Below are positions 1 through 9,897 of a stretch of DNA of 64,000 bases, one piece after another. Both the position numbers and the translations under genes were made by a program. This DNA is from Neoechinorhynchus agilis (Eukaryota > Acanthocephala), in assembly GCA_051530055.1 (NCBI GenBank), contig CM121342.1, positions 7,998,001 through 8,062,000 on the forward strand, in the 5' to 3' direction. The notes under the pieces are model-generated. The model saw nothing but the letters and a program-made list of their open reading frames with translations. It made no database searches and was not told the origin of the DNA. Every line of letters begins with the position of its first letter. Within the stretch, counting starts at the first letter, position 1.

Positions 1-62
1 ATTTTTTCTCTTTTTAAAACGAAAATGCAATAAAATTCGAGCAGGTTTTTTATACCCAAGCG

Positions 63-281
63 TTAAAAGTTGCGATTGGAACGGAGGTAGTCGTTGTTGA
101 AGCAACCAATCATTTTCCACGCTTGGTTAAAAAATTTTGCGGCGTTTTGTCCGACGGCACCAATTGTTTCAAGAGCGACGGATCGAGGCATTTGAACTTC
201 TCCCATTTTCGGTCTTCCACCCTTTTTGCCACTAAGCTTTTCGATTTGATTTAAGCAGATATTTAGCTCGACCAATTTCAT
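63..281 (-). CDS. Unrecognised 72-aa open frame, possibly an exon or part of a mobile element
   Basis: An open frame of 72 codons from an ATG to a stop. The product is lysine-rich near residues 18-26 (KKGGRPK) and ends with an aromatic-rich stretch. No family is recognised and no splice sites are obvious. It lies just beyond the 3' end of a reverse-strand LINE remnant, so it could be a host exon beside that insertion or part of an unknown element running off the left edge. Coding status is uncertain. Confidence 0.2.
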   Translation of the reverse strand: MKLVELNICLNQIEKLSGKKGGRPKMGEVQMPRSVALETIGAVGQNAAKFFNQAWKMIGCFNNDYLRSNRNF

Positions 282-317
282 TTTGAATTAGGTGTAAGCT
301 CAGAAAGTAAGGGAAAT

Positions 318-1262
318 CACTAACACGTTTTATTGCTCAAAGCAGAGAAACTATGTACCCCTGGGTATTAGTGGGCACTCAAGTTCTCATTTGTTAAATG
401 AACGCGGTTGTTGATCTTGGAGTAGATTACGAGTCTGGATGTTTCCGTTTGTGTTTGCAGGAGAGTTTGTGAGGTTGGGTCTTTCCTCGGTTTCCTTGGA
501 CAGTATGGAAAAGGTGCGGGGGTAGAGGGAGGTGCAAGGCATAAAAGGATGAAAGTAATTCGGATTACAAGTGTTGGGCTCATGTGAAAAGGGGAAGATG
601 TGTTGTAAAAATTGTGGTGGTAGGGTTGAGAGGCGTTTTGATTGTTTGATAAAAATCTTATTAAGGCGATCGATGTACGGGGAAAAATTAACTACGCAAA
701 TTTTAAAGGCTCTCCTATGGAAAGGTTGCAAAAGAAGGGATAGAAGTAGGTGAGCGAGGGTCAAATAAAGTTGTAGAAAAATTTAAAGAGATCGGACAAA
801 GGACTTCTAAATGGCAAAGACGTTTAAGGAGGGAAATTTTAAAAGGTATTGGGATTGACGGAAAGTATAACGTGCGAGTTACATTTCAGATTTGATTGAA
901 ATTGGAGGCTCAGAATTCTTAGGGAGGTGACTCGTAGGATGTCATTTAGAATCTCGAGGGAGGTTGTGGGGTTGTGTGAGAATGAAGGGATCATTTCGAA
1001 GCATTTAGAGAAATTGAGATGGAGTTTGTGATTGGTGCAGAAATCTTTTATGTGTGTTATTTCGTTAGAGGTTCAGGAGAGGGAGAGGTGGTGAATGGGT
1101 GATGAGGGTGATCGCCGTATAAGAAGAGCTTAGAGTGAGAGGGGTTTGAGGTCGTTTAGGAAAATATTAAAGAGAAGTGGTGACAGCACAGCACCTTACT
1201 TTGGTTAGGGAGCAAATTTCCGTAAGAGTTCGAAAGGAAGAAACAAATTGTTCTTTTGGAAA
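318..1262 (-). mobile_element. Decayed CR1/L2-type LINE, 3' part only
   Basis: Read on the minus strand, this segment matches the 3' portion of the longer plus-strand LINE at 5.8-9.7 kb. Both encode the string FIKQSKRLST followed by PPQFLQHIFPFSHE. The region around 1080-1200 is the reverse complement of the reverse-transcriptase region of that copy. The frame is interrupted many times. The 3' end, near 318, carries an AATAAAACGTG-type tail that also ends the copy at 39.5 kb. The 5' end is truncated at about 1262, as is usual for target-primed insertion. Confidence 0.7.
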
Positions 1263-1274
1263 TCACTTTCCGTA

Positions 1275-1423
1275 AAAATGTCGATATGTGAGGTACCGGA
1301 GAATGTGATTGGAATTATTGTTTAAAGGTCTACACCCGGTAAATGATTATTTATTAAAGACGTTTCGAACCTCGTCGGGTTCATCATCAGTTTGTTTGTT
1401 GTGTAGACCTAAACAATAATTCC
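1275..1423. mobile_element. Fold-back MITE, family A, copy 1
   Basis: A leader (TGTCGATATGTGAGGTACC) is followed by an inverted repeat. The left arm contains GGTCTACACCCGGTAAATGA and the right end GTAGACCTAAACAATAATTCC. The same leader and arms occur at 39594-39821 and 56868-57020, and a shorter relative lies at 18474-18592. No coding capacity is seen. The structure suggests a non-autonomous DNA transposon. Confidence 0.7.
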
Positions 1424-1986
1424 ACTTTTCGTAAAATTCTTCTGAAGAATCTGAAAATAAGATACTTTGTGGTTGGCAATAAAATGAACAAGTGAAGATG
1501 AAATCATTCTAAGTTTGCTAAGAAATTCAAAAATCTCAAGTTTTTAGTGGATCTCCTGAAGGAAGAACTTTAAAGCTAATAAACAATTAAATTTATTCAC
1601 ATTTGAACCCGCCTTCTCTTCACGCACTCCAGAATCAATGATCACGATTCAAATGATTATAAAAAATTATTTCAAATTAATTTTCTTTAATTGTGAATGG
1701 AATTGCAAAGAAATGGATTTTCAAAAGTAAAAATTCTAGCGATTCTAGTAGGTAAATAAAAAATCATCGTTTAAGTGGCGTTCTAGAAAAAAAGGTACTA
1801 GCTTATCAGTTTTTTAAAATGATGGATGCATCGGTGATTATAAATAGAAAAAAATGTAGGAAAAGAATTTCGGATTTGTAAAAGTTAAACCAAAATCCAT
1901 CCTGGCGATTACAATAACGAAATTTTATTGCTTAGAACATCCCAGCCACACCTAAAAAGGGATATATTTACAATCTATAGCTCGAC
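1424..1986. other. Intergenic, no gene seen
   Basis: AT-rich sequence between the MITE and the 3' end of the T-box gene. I see no coding signal or repeat. The part next to 1987 should hold the T-box 3' UTR. Confidence 0.5.
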
Positions 1987-3051
1987 CTATTCATCTTTAT
2001 TGATGAGGCTATCTATATTTGCATAATCGGTTTTTCGCTTCTTCGATCCTTTCACTTGTAGAGCAACGGTCTTGACTATCTGTTGCTTTGCAACTTCATC
2101 ATCATCTTGCCATCGTCGTTTTCTAAATCCCCGAGCAAATGGATTTAGTCTGATTTTCAAATCGGTGATCATTTCATTCTGGTAAGCCGTCACAGCGACA
2201 AATTCCGTTTCTGCGAAAGAGAAATGTTGTATCGTATGAGCTGGACCAGCGGAAGTTTGCCTAAATCCAACAAGTGTAACTCTTGGAACGTATTTATGCA
2301 TTGATGTAAGGATTAACTAAAAAGTAGATAAAAGAATGACTTTAGAAAGTTAGTAGTTTTCAACAGAGGACTATTAAAAGAAATCAACAAAAGGCGACAT
2401 TTTAGCTTGCATGAATGTCATTTGAAACTCTAAAACGCTCACAATGTACAATTTTACAGAAGACGAAAACGATGATTGAGGAGTATTCTTTACTATCACC
2501 AAAGATTTACGTCTCAATTTGTTGTTTAACTTTATTTTACAAAACACTATGTCATAAAACCAAATTCTACGCTAGATATTCGTAGAAAAGTCAATATTGT
2601 TCATTTGGCGAATACGAGAACACAAAGCCATTTCGACTGCCCTAATGTGATTTTTCATACTTACATTTCCGGTCGAGTCTTCGGAATTGTTGGTAAGTTT
2701 CACTTTAGCAAAAGACACAATACTCTCCATCCACCTAGTTCCAAAATTGGGTGAATCTGGATGCACATAGACTCGATGACTAGGAATGTGATAGTCGTTA
2801 GCGTTAGCGATTCTCCATGCTCCATTTGAGTAAGTATACCGATGAAGATCGACGGGGACCATATCAAGAAACACGAGATAGCACGCATTCGGCTCTAGGT
2901 TTTCCATTTGTACTCTAAATCCGGGGAACATTCTTCGACCGAGTTTAGTGATGATCATTTCAGTCGACAAACAATGGAACTGTTTCCATAGATCACAATC
3001 GACCAGTTTAACGTCTTCTTTTGAGTTGTTCATGAGCACACCAAAGAGCAC
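1987..3051 (-). CDS. T-box transcription factor (two exons)
   Basis: Sequence-specific DNA-binding transcription regulator, nuclear. Two exons, 3051-2665 and 2316-1987, are joined across a 348-nt intron with a GTAAGT donor and TTTTTAG acceptor, and the reading frame is maintained. Exon 1 carries the N-terminal half of the T-box: LWKQFH, TEMIITKLGRRMFP, then DMVPVDLHRY and YVHPDSP. Exon 2 carries SMHKYVPRV, AVTAYQNEMITDLKI and NPFARGFR, in the family's usual order. The protein is about 239 aa, nearly all of it T-box with a short basic tail, like the small divergent T-box genes of nematodes. Two starts are possible, at 3051 or six codons later. Subfamily cannot be assigned. The intron is far longer than most in this window. 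Confidence 0.93.
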
Positions 3052-3262
3052 AAGTTTTAGAACAAATGCGCAGCAGCAGCGGCACCCTTTGTGCGGTGTG
3101 AGAGTGAGAGAGTGGAGGTCACGGATTTGGTGACAGAGTAACGAGATTTATAGTGTCAAACTGCCGCTACTTCCACTCCTGACTCACCCCCTGAGAGAAG
3201 GTTTGAACCTTCATCGAGTCAACGAAAGTGCGCGTGCAAAGGTCACAGCCACACTCACTTTA

Positions 3263-4679
3263 TTAATCTCGTCGCCCACTCAGACGTCTTATTGGACTTC
3301 TCGATCGTCTTGGAGTTCGACGCCTTCTATCGTGCCGTGATCTTGAACGACGACGATACGGAGCATCTCGTCTAAATCGGTCATCACGGGGCGATCGACT
3401 ACGTCGTCGGTATGGACGTCGAGATGGCCGTGACCTGTCCAAAGATGGAGTATCAATACGTCGCGTGTTTGGGTTCTCCCAACGATCAACCGGTGATTGA
3501 GGACGGTCTTCTTGTTCTTCTTTTTGACCAAAAGTAGACGTCTGCGGAGGAGCAGGATGAGGAGGAGGAGGTGGTGGCGCTAATGGCATCGTAACGATCG
3601 GTGGAGCCGGTCGCACTGCTTGAAGAAGAGCTGCTGCAGCTGCAGCTGCCGCAGGACTGATTGTCGATTGAAGGGGTTGCTGGGATCGACGGGATGTCTC
3701 ATCGGTTGAACCAATTACGTTTATCGTCCCGGCTTGTTTTGTCCTGTACATCTGACTGAGGAGACTCTGTGGGCGATTATAGGGCCCATTCTCAGTTCGA
3801 AGAGTGCGTTGCCTTATGCAGTACAAATGAACGCGAGCAACTGAAGAGTCCCATCCACCCCCCAAAAAAAGAGAGAGAGGATAAAGTGAACATACGTAGA
3901 AAAAGATCCTTGAGTTAGTCTTTAACATAAATCGTCAATGGTTCAACGTCTCGAGAGGGAATACTAATGAAAGTAAAGCGATTCGCCAATTTTACTCCAT
4001 CTTCCAATGGGAACGGCGACATTCTTCTAAAAAAAACCAATAATTTAGACAAAAAATAAAGCAGGAAAATGAAGAGGCACGCATCCGTTTGCCTGATTCT
4101 TAAAAAAATCGGTTACTAAAAAGTGTTTTTTGTGACTTTCTCGGATAGAGCATTTAACTTTTAAGCAATGAAAAATGAATATTTTCAAAGTGCTAAAGGA
4201 CTCAAATGAGAAGAAAAGTTTTGAGTTCAAAATGAGAAATATTAAAAGAACTTGCGTCGCTCACGCATCGAATAAACAGTCCAAGTTTCTTCGTTGAAGC
4301 CATAATTAAAATAGTCAGTAATATCGGCTCCGGGTTTTAACCATGGCTTTTCTTCATCCTTCAACTGATTTAAGTCCAGGTCGAAAATCGGAGTTCCATT
4401 TATGGTGGCACACGATGGGTTCTCAATAAGATTTGCGGTCAATCCTGGGGCAGACGATACAACCGGCTTGATCGGAGGATTCAGTCGAATCAATGAAACT
4501 ATCGGTGCTCGTTTGGTCGACGCGACCACTGATTTGGATTGATTTGGTGATTCTGGATCAACGTGAATGGATACTTCGGACGATGACGACGAAGCACGCC
4601 GTTTCCTTTCAACTGGAAGATTCTCCTGAACACTTGATACCAGCACATTTGTTTCAGCTTCAATCGCGTTAGGATCCAT
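3263..4679 (-). CDS. FIP1L1: Pre-mRNA 3'-end processing factor FIP1
   Basis: Component of the cleavage and polyadenylation (CPSF) complex, linking poly(A) polymerase to the machinery. Exon 1 starts at 4679 and contains the diagnostic Fip1 motif KPWLKPGADITDYFNYGF followed by NEETW. The last exon encodes a proline-rich and alanine-rich linker (runs of P and A near 3550-3650) and a C-terminal arginine/serine domain rich in RRRSRS, as in animal FIP1. Exon 1 probably ends at an AA|GTTCTT donor near 4251 and continues at an acceptor near 4029, giving RERRKRMSP. A 55-nt GT-AG intron lies near 3840-3895. In between, the best frame meets one in-frame TAA near 3916, so that stretch is not fully resolved. 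A family-C repeat sits just upstream of the start. Confidence 0.88.
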
Positions 4680-4854
4680 TGCATACGACCGAAGAGCGGA
4701 AGGGAGAATCTAGAGAATTTAAGACAGAATTCTTTCGTAGCGACAAATGAGATGACGTCATTTTGATTGTTTTCATACGTGGATTTTGTAAAAAAACAGA
4801 TGATTTCCGTGCAAGGAGTGGAGACATTTCCATTGACTTTAGACGAAATACTGC

Positions 4855-4975
4855 TGAAGGGAGGAAACTCACTGATGAGTCCCGCCTCCTCGGGGGATAT
4901 CTGAGAATCCGGAGGGATGTACAAACTTATAACCGTGCGGTCTTGGAGCATTGAGCGCAGACCAGCGCTTCCCAA
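4855..4975 (+). repeat. Dispersed single copy of the structured module found in the 384-bp satellite
   Basis: Contains GGAGGAAACTCACTGATGAG, a G/C-rich hairpin and ATCTGAGAATCCGGAGG, in the same order as the minus strand of the 384-bp satellite units at 28-30 kb and 40.6-41.9 kb, and as the single copy at 40315-40475. It lies about 180 bp upstream of the FIP1 start codon, where it could affect the promoter or 5' UTR. Confidence 0.7.
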
Positions 4976-5359
4976 ACCGAAAAACGGACGTGTATGGAAA
5001 AATTATCTATCAACAGACTACCAACTGAACCACATATAAAAAATGTTATGAATTGATAATGATTTATTTAATCAGTTGACAAACATACGCACATATATAT
5101 TCGACTTTAACAATAAAATTAATCGCATTCCGAAAAATCAAGCAGTTTCATGAAAAACTCACTTTTGAAACCGATTTCTTCAATTTTTATTCGACGAAAT
5201 GCTAAAACTTTCCAAAAATACAACCTTTTTCTTTTACATTTAGTAATCTTGTTAAATACTAGCTGATTTTCAAGCCGTATGATTGATCAAGTTTTTATTT
5301 TAAAATTTAACACTTTGGCTGTTGTAAAGAAGAATGTCTTGGATTAGTGTCTTCGAGAT
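4976..5359. other. Intergenic, AT-rich, nothing recognised
   Basis: No open frame of note and no match to the other repeats of the window were seen here. Confidence 0.5.
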
Positions 5360-5508
5360 AAAAGATACTTTCTTTTTCTTAGTTATACCATCGCTAGCGT
5401 TTAAATTCGGATAATATCGACATCATAACCTTGATGTCGGAATTATCTAAAAAATCAATGAATAAAAATTTTGGGAGGGTGGTATAACTAAGAAAAAAGA
5501 AAAATCTT
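5360..5508. mobile_element. Fold-back MITE, family B
   Basis: Inverted arms of about 27 bp: TTTCTTTTTCTTAGTTATACCA on the left pairs with TGGTATAACTAAGAAAAAAG on the right. A nested hairpin in the centre pairs GACATCA with TGATGTC. The central motif (TGTCGGAATTATC) also forms the centre of the fold-back element at 18670-18840. There is no coding content. Confidence 0.6.
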
Positions 5509-5803
5509 TTTCGGAGCTTTCGCCAAAAGTAGCGACATTGAAGTATGGAAAGTTCGTGTTTTGCCTATTGAGCAGTTCTCTGGCTTTGTCGAGTTGATTC
5601 CAACCGCCTGGGATACAAGTAGTGCCTCGGCGAGATCCTTGGCCTCCGATCAAACTTAAGTTATCGTGGCTCAAATTACCAAAAGTCGATGCAAACCTAA
5701 GTTCTCGCAACTTCCTCTCTCACAACGTCCTCTCGCCCGTAAACGACCTATCTCTCGTGAACTTCCTCTTTTTCGTTGACTTTCTCTCTCGTCAAAGGCA
5801 CTC

Positions 5804-8800
5804 TAATCAATGAACAGAGAACGAGAATCGGTCAAGTATTCCACTTTTATTGATTTTGCATTAAAATGTAACGATAGGAAAAGCGTAAGCGATTCACCTT
5901 CAGTAACTACTAAGAAAAGTACGGTCGAACAAAAGGTCGAAGAAACATCTGAACGAGTAGAAGCAAGAGCAAAAGGAAAACCTAAATCACAACCCTCCGA
6001 TCCATTTCGGTAATAATACACCTACTCCACCCTGGCCATCATCCCTCGTTACTCTGAATTTGACCCATCGTGTCATGCACTCCTCCCTCGAGGATATAAA
6101 TCGCACGTTTTTTATTTCTGGTATGCCGGAAGCCTCTTCTACAGATCCTGTCGCCACTGATGCACACAATCGCCACCAAATCCTTCGTATCGGTCAACTC
6201 CTTTTCCCCGGCATTCACTCTACTATTCCTTCCTCCGTCAACTGTTATGGGCATTCCCTCCAGAAATCCCTTGAAATCGAGACCACGTCTCCTCAAAGTA
6301 ACTTTTATTTCACAACTCGTAGCCTCCTTCTTACTTAACAAGAGATACAGACTCCTCACTTCGCAACCTTCTGTTCGTATTTATCCACATAAGAACTCAT
6401 TACAAAATCTTTCCACCGCCTTTCCAAACTCAAAACAGACCTCATCTTCCCAATATAATCCTTCACTTTTAGCGAACACCCTCGAACATCTTCCTCATCC
6501 CAAAAACTCGAAGAATAAGCGACTTTCCAGTTTCTTTGATTATGTGCAACTCCACCAGCGCCCGAAAAAACACAACGGTCAATCTCCTAGCCTTTCCACT
6601 TTAAACGCTCTCCTTTTCCCGAATCAAGTAAATAATAATCGCTGTACCCTACAAAAAACAACATAAATTGGCAAGTCCAACCGTAGCTGATTTATACAAA
6701 GTCCCAACCCTAAACTCATTTCTATCATTACCATTCACTCATCCCAACTCAAATTGTCGAGTCGCCCTGGACTTCTCTTTGGGATAATCAATCGTTCTTT
6801 GTCGGCATCCCGTAACGATTCCTCCCTTAATCCACCACCCGCAACGAAGAATGCAACCCCAATCTCCCATACCTCCGACCCCGATTTCCCGAAATCCAAA
6901 ATTCCCTTCCCCACTGTTTTCTACTCCAATATTCGCAGCCTCCTTCCTAAACTAGATGAAATTTCACTCATTTCATCTACCTCAAAAGCCGACGTAGTCA
7001 TCTTAACAGAAACGTGGCATACCCCTTCAACAGCGATTCAGCCGCTTCTCAATTTACGTACGGCAATCGCTACTTTACTCTTTATCTCTCACAGGCTCTC
7101 TTCAAAAACCCGATCTAGAATTCACCGCATTCCATTTCATAGCTCCTCTGAGAAATGGTCGTAGAGAATTATCAATTGCTAGCGTCTATCGCCCTCCAGC
7201 CTCTCGTCCGGGGTCCTCCTTGCTCCAAATTGACTCTAGTATGGAGCTCATAAACTCCACAAATTCACACCATTTCTTAATTGCAGGGGACTTCAATAAA
7301 CTATTTCCTCTTCTACCCTTCTCCGAGTTGCTTCAACTTATTGACTTCCCAGCTCGTCTTGACGCTCACCTCGACAAAGTGTTCACAAATATCGACACCT
7401 ACTCATCCGCCTCTAAACCCCTCCCCAAGCGAACTAATGCCACTCTTCTGTTTTTATTACTCCCACCACCCCACCTCAGCGTATAAAATCTCCCGGTTTA
7501 CCCGTCTGGGATAAACGTGATCATCACGTCCGAAATTTTATAAAACTGTTCACCTCTAATATTCGCACATTCCACTCTGACAAGACAAATGACCCTTCCT
7601 TGGGCATGTCCTCCTAAACTTCAATCATAAAAATTTCCTTACTTCGGCAATTCCAAAAAAATTCATTAGGATCTAAAAACCGTGACCCATTATGGATAAT
7701 CGCCATCTTGAAACTTCTTCAAAATCAAGCTTCTAAGTCCCATCGCAATAACTCTCCATACTTTCTCCGTTTACAAAAAGCACTAACTAGCAAAATACTT
7801 GTCGCCCGCAAAAACGTTCTTTTCTCCAAAATTCATTTAGGTGGCAATTCAACGTGGTGGCGGGACGTCAAGAACTCTGTTGGTCTATGCAGTCACCTCC
7901 ACTGAATTAAAACAGGTTCTAGATTCCATCAATCAGAACCTCTGCCCTTACTCAAATTACAACCATTGCTCATACTTTGACTCCACACAAACTATCCCTT
8001 CCTCAACTGACACTTCCACTTTCTTTAGTTTCGTCATACGAAAGTACCACAGCATCTCAAGAAATTACAACGAAGTTCGTCCTCTCAATCAGAAATCCCA
8101 AATTGGGCTCTTCGCTACATCATCCCGAACGCATCGACCATCTTACCAGCATTATAAACCTCAGCTTTTTATATGGCATCTACCCCTAATGCCTGAAAAC
8201 TGCTAAAGTTATCCTTCTTCCAAAAAAGAACATCCTATTTCTACCGAATCATTCCATCAAATATCCATTCTACCCACTCTTTCAAAAATCATCGAAAAAT
8301 GTTTTAAATCTGCCTTTCTTTCACTTCTCAACGAAAAGTTATCGCCTCTACCATTTGGCTTCCGGCCCAAATTTTTTGCAACCGATGCCCTACTTTGCAT
8401 TTTTGACACGCTCCTACGTAACCTCGACAATAATCCCTCCTACGTCACCCGTCTCATTCCGCTGGATTTATCGAAAGCATTCGATTCCGTGGACCATTCA
8501 CTCCTTCTCCGGGGCTGCTCCGATTGTGGTCTCAATTTATGGCAGATCCGCTGGCTCGAATCTTATCTTCACAATCGCAAACAATACCGTTCTACCTCTT
8601 CTATCAGCCTATCCCTCGCCAAAGGCGTACCTCAAGATGCTGTGCTGTCACCACTTCTCTTAAATATTTTCCTAAACGACCTCAAACCTCTTTCCTCTCA
8701 CACTAAACTCCTCTTTTACACCGACGAAATCACCCTCATCACCCATTCACCACCTCTCCCTCTCCTTAACATCTAACGAAATCACAAACATAAAAGATTT

Positions 8801-9695
8801 CTGTACCAATCACAAGCTCCACCTGAATTTCTCTGAATGCTTCGAAATGATCCCCTCTCTCCCGCAACCCCACATCCTCCCCAGACCTACCAAATGAACG
8901 AGTAACCTCCCTAAGAATTATGGGTCTCCAATTTCAATCAAACTTGAAATGGGACTCGCATTTCACTCTCTCCCTCAAGCTCAATACCTTTAAAATTTAT
9001 CTCCTCAAATGCCATCAACATTTAGGAATCCCTTCACCCGATCTCCACAAATTTTACTTCTGCTTTATTTTACCACCCCTATCTCACGGTTACCCCGTAT
9101 TTTGCAACCTATCCAAATCTTAAATCCGTCATCTTGAAATGTTTCATAAAAGAGTATCTAAAAGTTGCACAACTTTTTCCCCCACTCACCGAATGCCTTG
9201 ATGCTATTTTCATAAAACAATCAAAACGCCTCTCAACCATACCACCTCAATTTCTACAACACATCTTCCCCTTTTCACATGAGCACAACACTTGTAATCC
9301 TAATTCGTTTCATTATCCCTGTACCTACGCTCCTTTTTCCATGCTACCCAATCTTCTCGGATATCAGTACTTGAAATGATTCTGAAGAAAGACCAACCTT
9401 ACAAGCGCTCACTGCAAGAAATAAACACCAATTCCCACCAGAACGGACCTTCCAACCTAACCGGATATTCTCAAACGAACGGACACATTCTCACCCGAAC
9501 GAACCTCCCCCGACTGGATAGTTCCCATCCGAATAGGAATCCCTCTGACCACCTCCAGAACGGGCATCCCTCGATTGGATATTCCCATCCTAACGGGTAC
9601 GTTTTTTGGAACAACTGTGAACTCGAGTGCTTATGAGGACCCAAAGTTACATGGGTACTATTCTGTATTTTTTAGCGATAAACGTGCTATTATTA
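5804..9695 (+). mobile_element. Near full-length but decayed LINE (CR1/L2-like)
   Basis: A plus-strand non-LTR retrotransposon. The 5' part (5.8-6.7 kb) holds ORF1-like fragments rich in S, T and K. Endonuclease signatures follow: YSNIRSLLPKLDE and VVILTETWH near 6.9-7.0 kb and AGDFN near 7.28 kb. Reverse-transcriptase blocks follow at 8.35-8.75 kb: LDLSKAFDSVDHSLL, then GVPQDAVLSPLL, and a degraded YTDE in place of YADD. The C-terminal NLKWDSH block is near 8.95 kb. There are numerous frame changes and stops, so the copy is dead. The 3' end, near 9650-9695, resembles the tails at 318 and about 39.5 kb. No terminal repeats are seen. Confidence 0.85.
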
Positions 9696-9897
9696 TAAAT
9701 TTATAACAACGTTGTCTACTGGGATTATTTAAGGTTTACGTTCATCGGTATAACCTTCATCAATATTCTAAAACCTTCTCTTCGACAACAAAAAGGGAAC
9801 AAACATTTAAGCTAAAAATCCACTTACCTTTTTAACTAATTCACCACGAGTTCGTCCTTACAACCTTTAGCGTTCATGCTCATTTATTTAAAGCATT

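Noticed and set aside
387-764. 125-codon minus-strand open frame as a host gene
   Set aside because: It reads directly onto the C-terminal region of the LINE found at 5.8-9.7 kb.
4860-4915. Box C/D snoRNA in the dispersed module (TGATGA and CTGA)
   Set aside because: The terminal stem expected outside the boxes does not form, and the D-box overlaps a pairing that explains it better.
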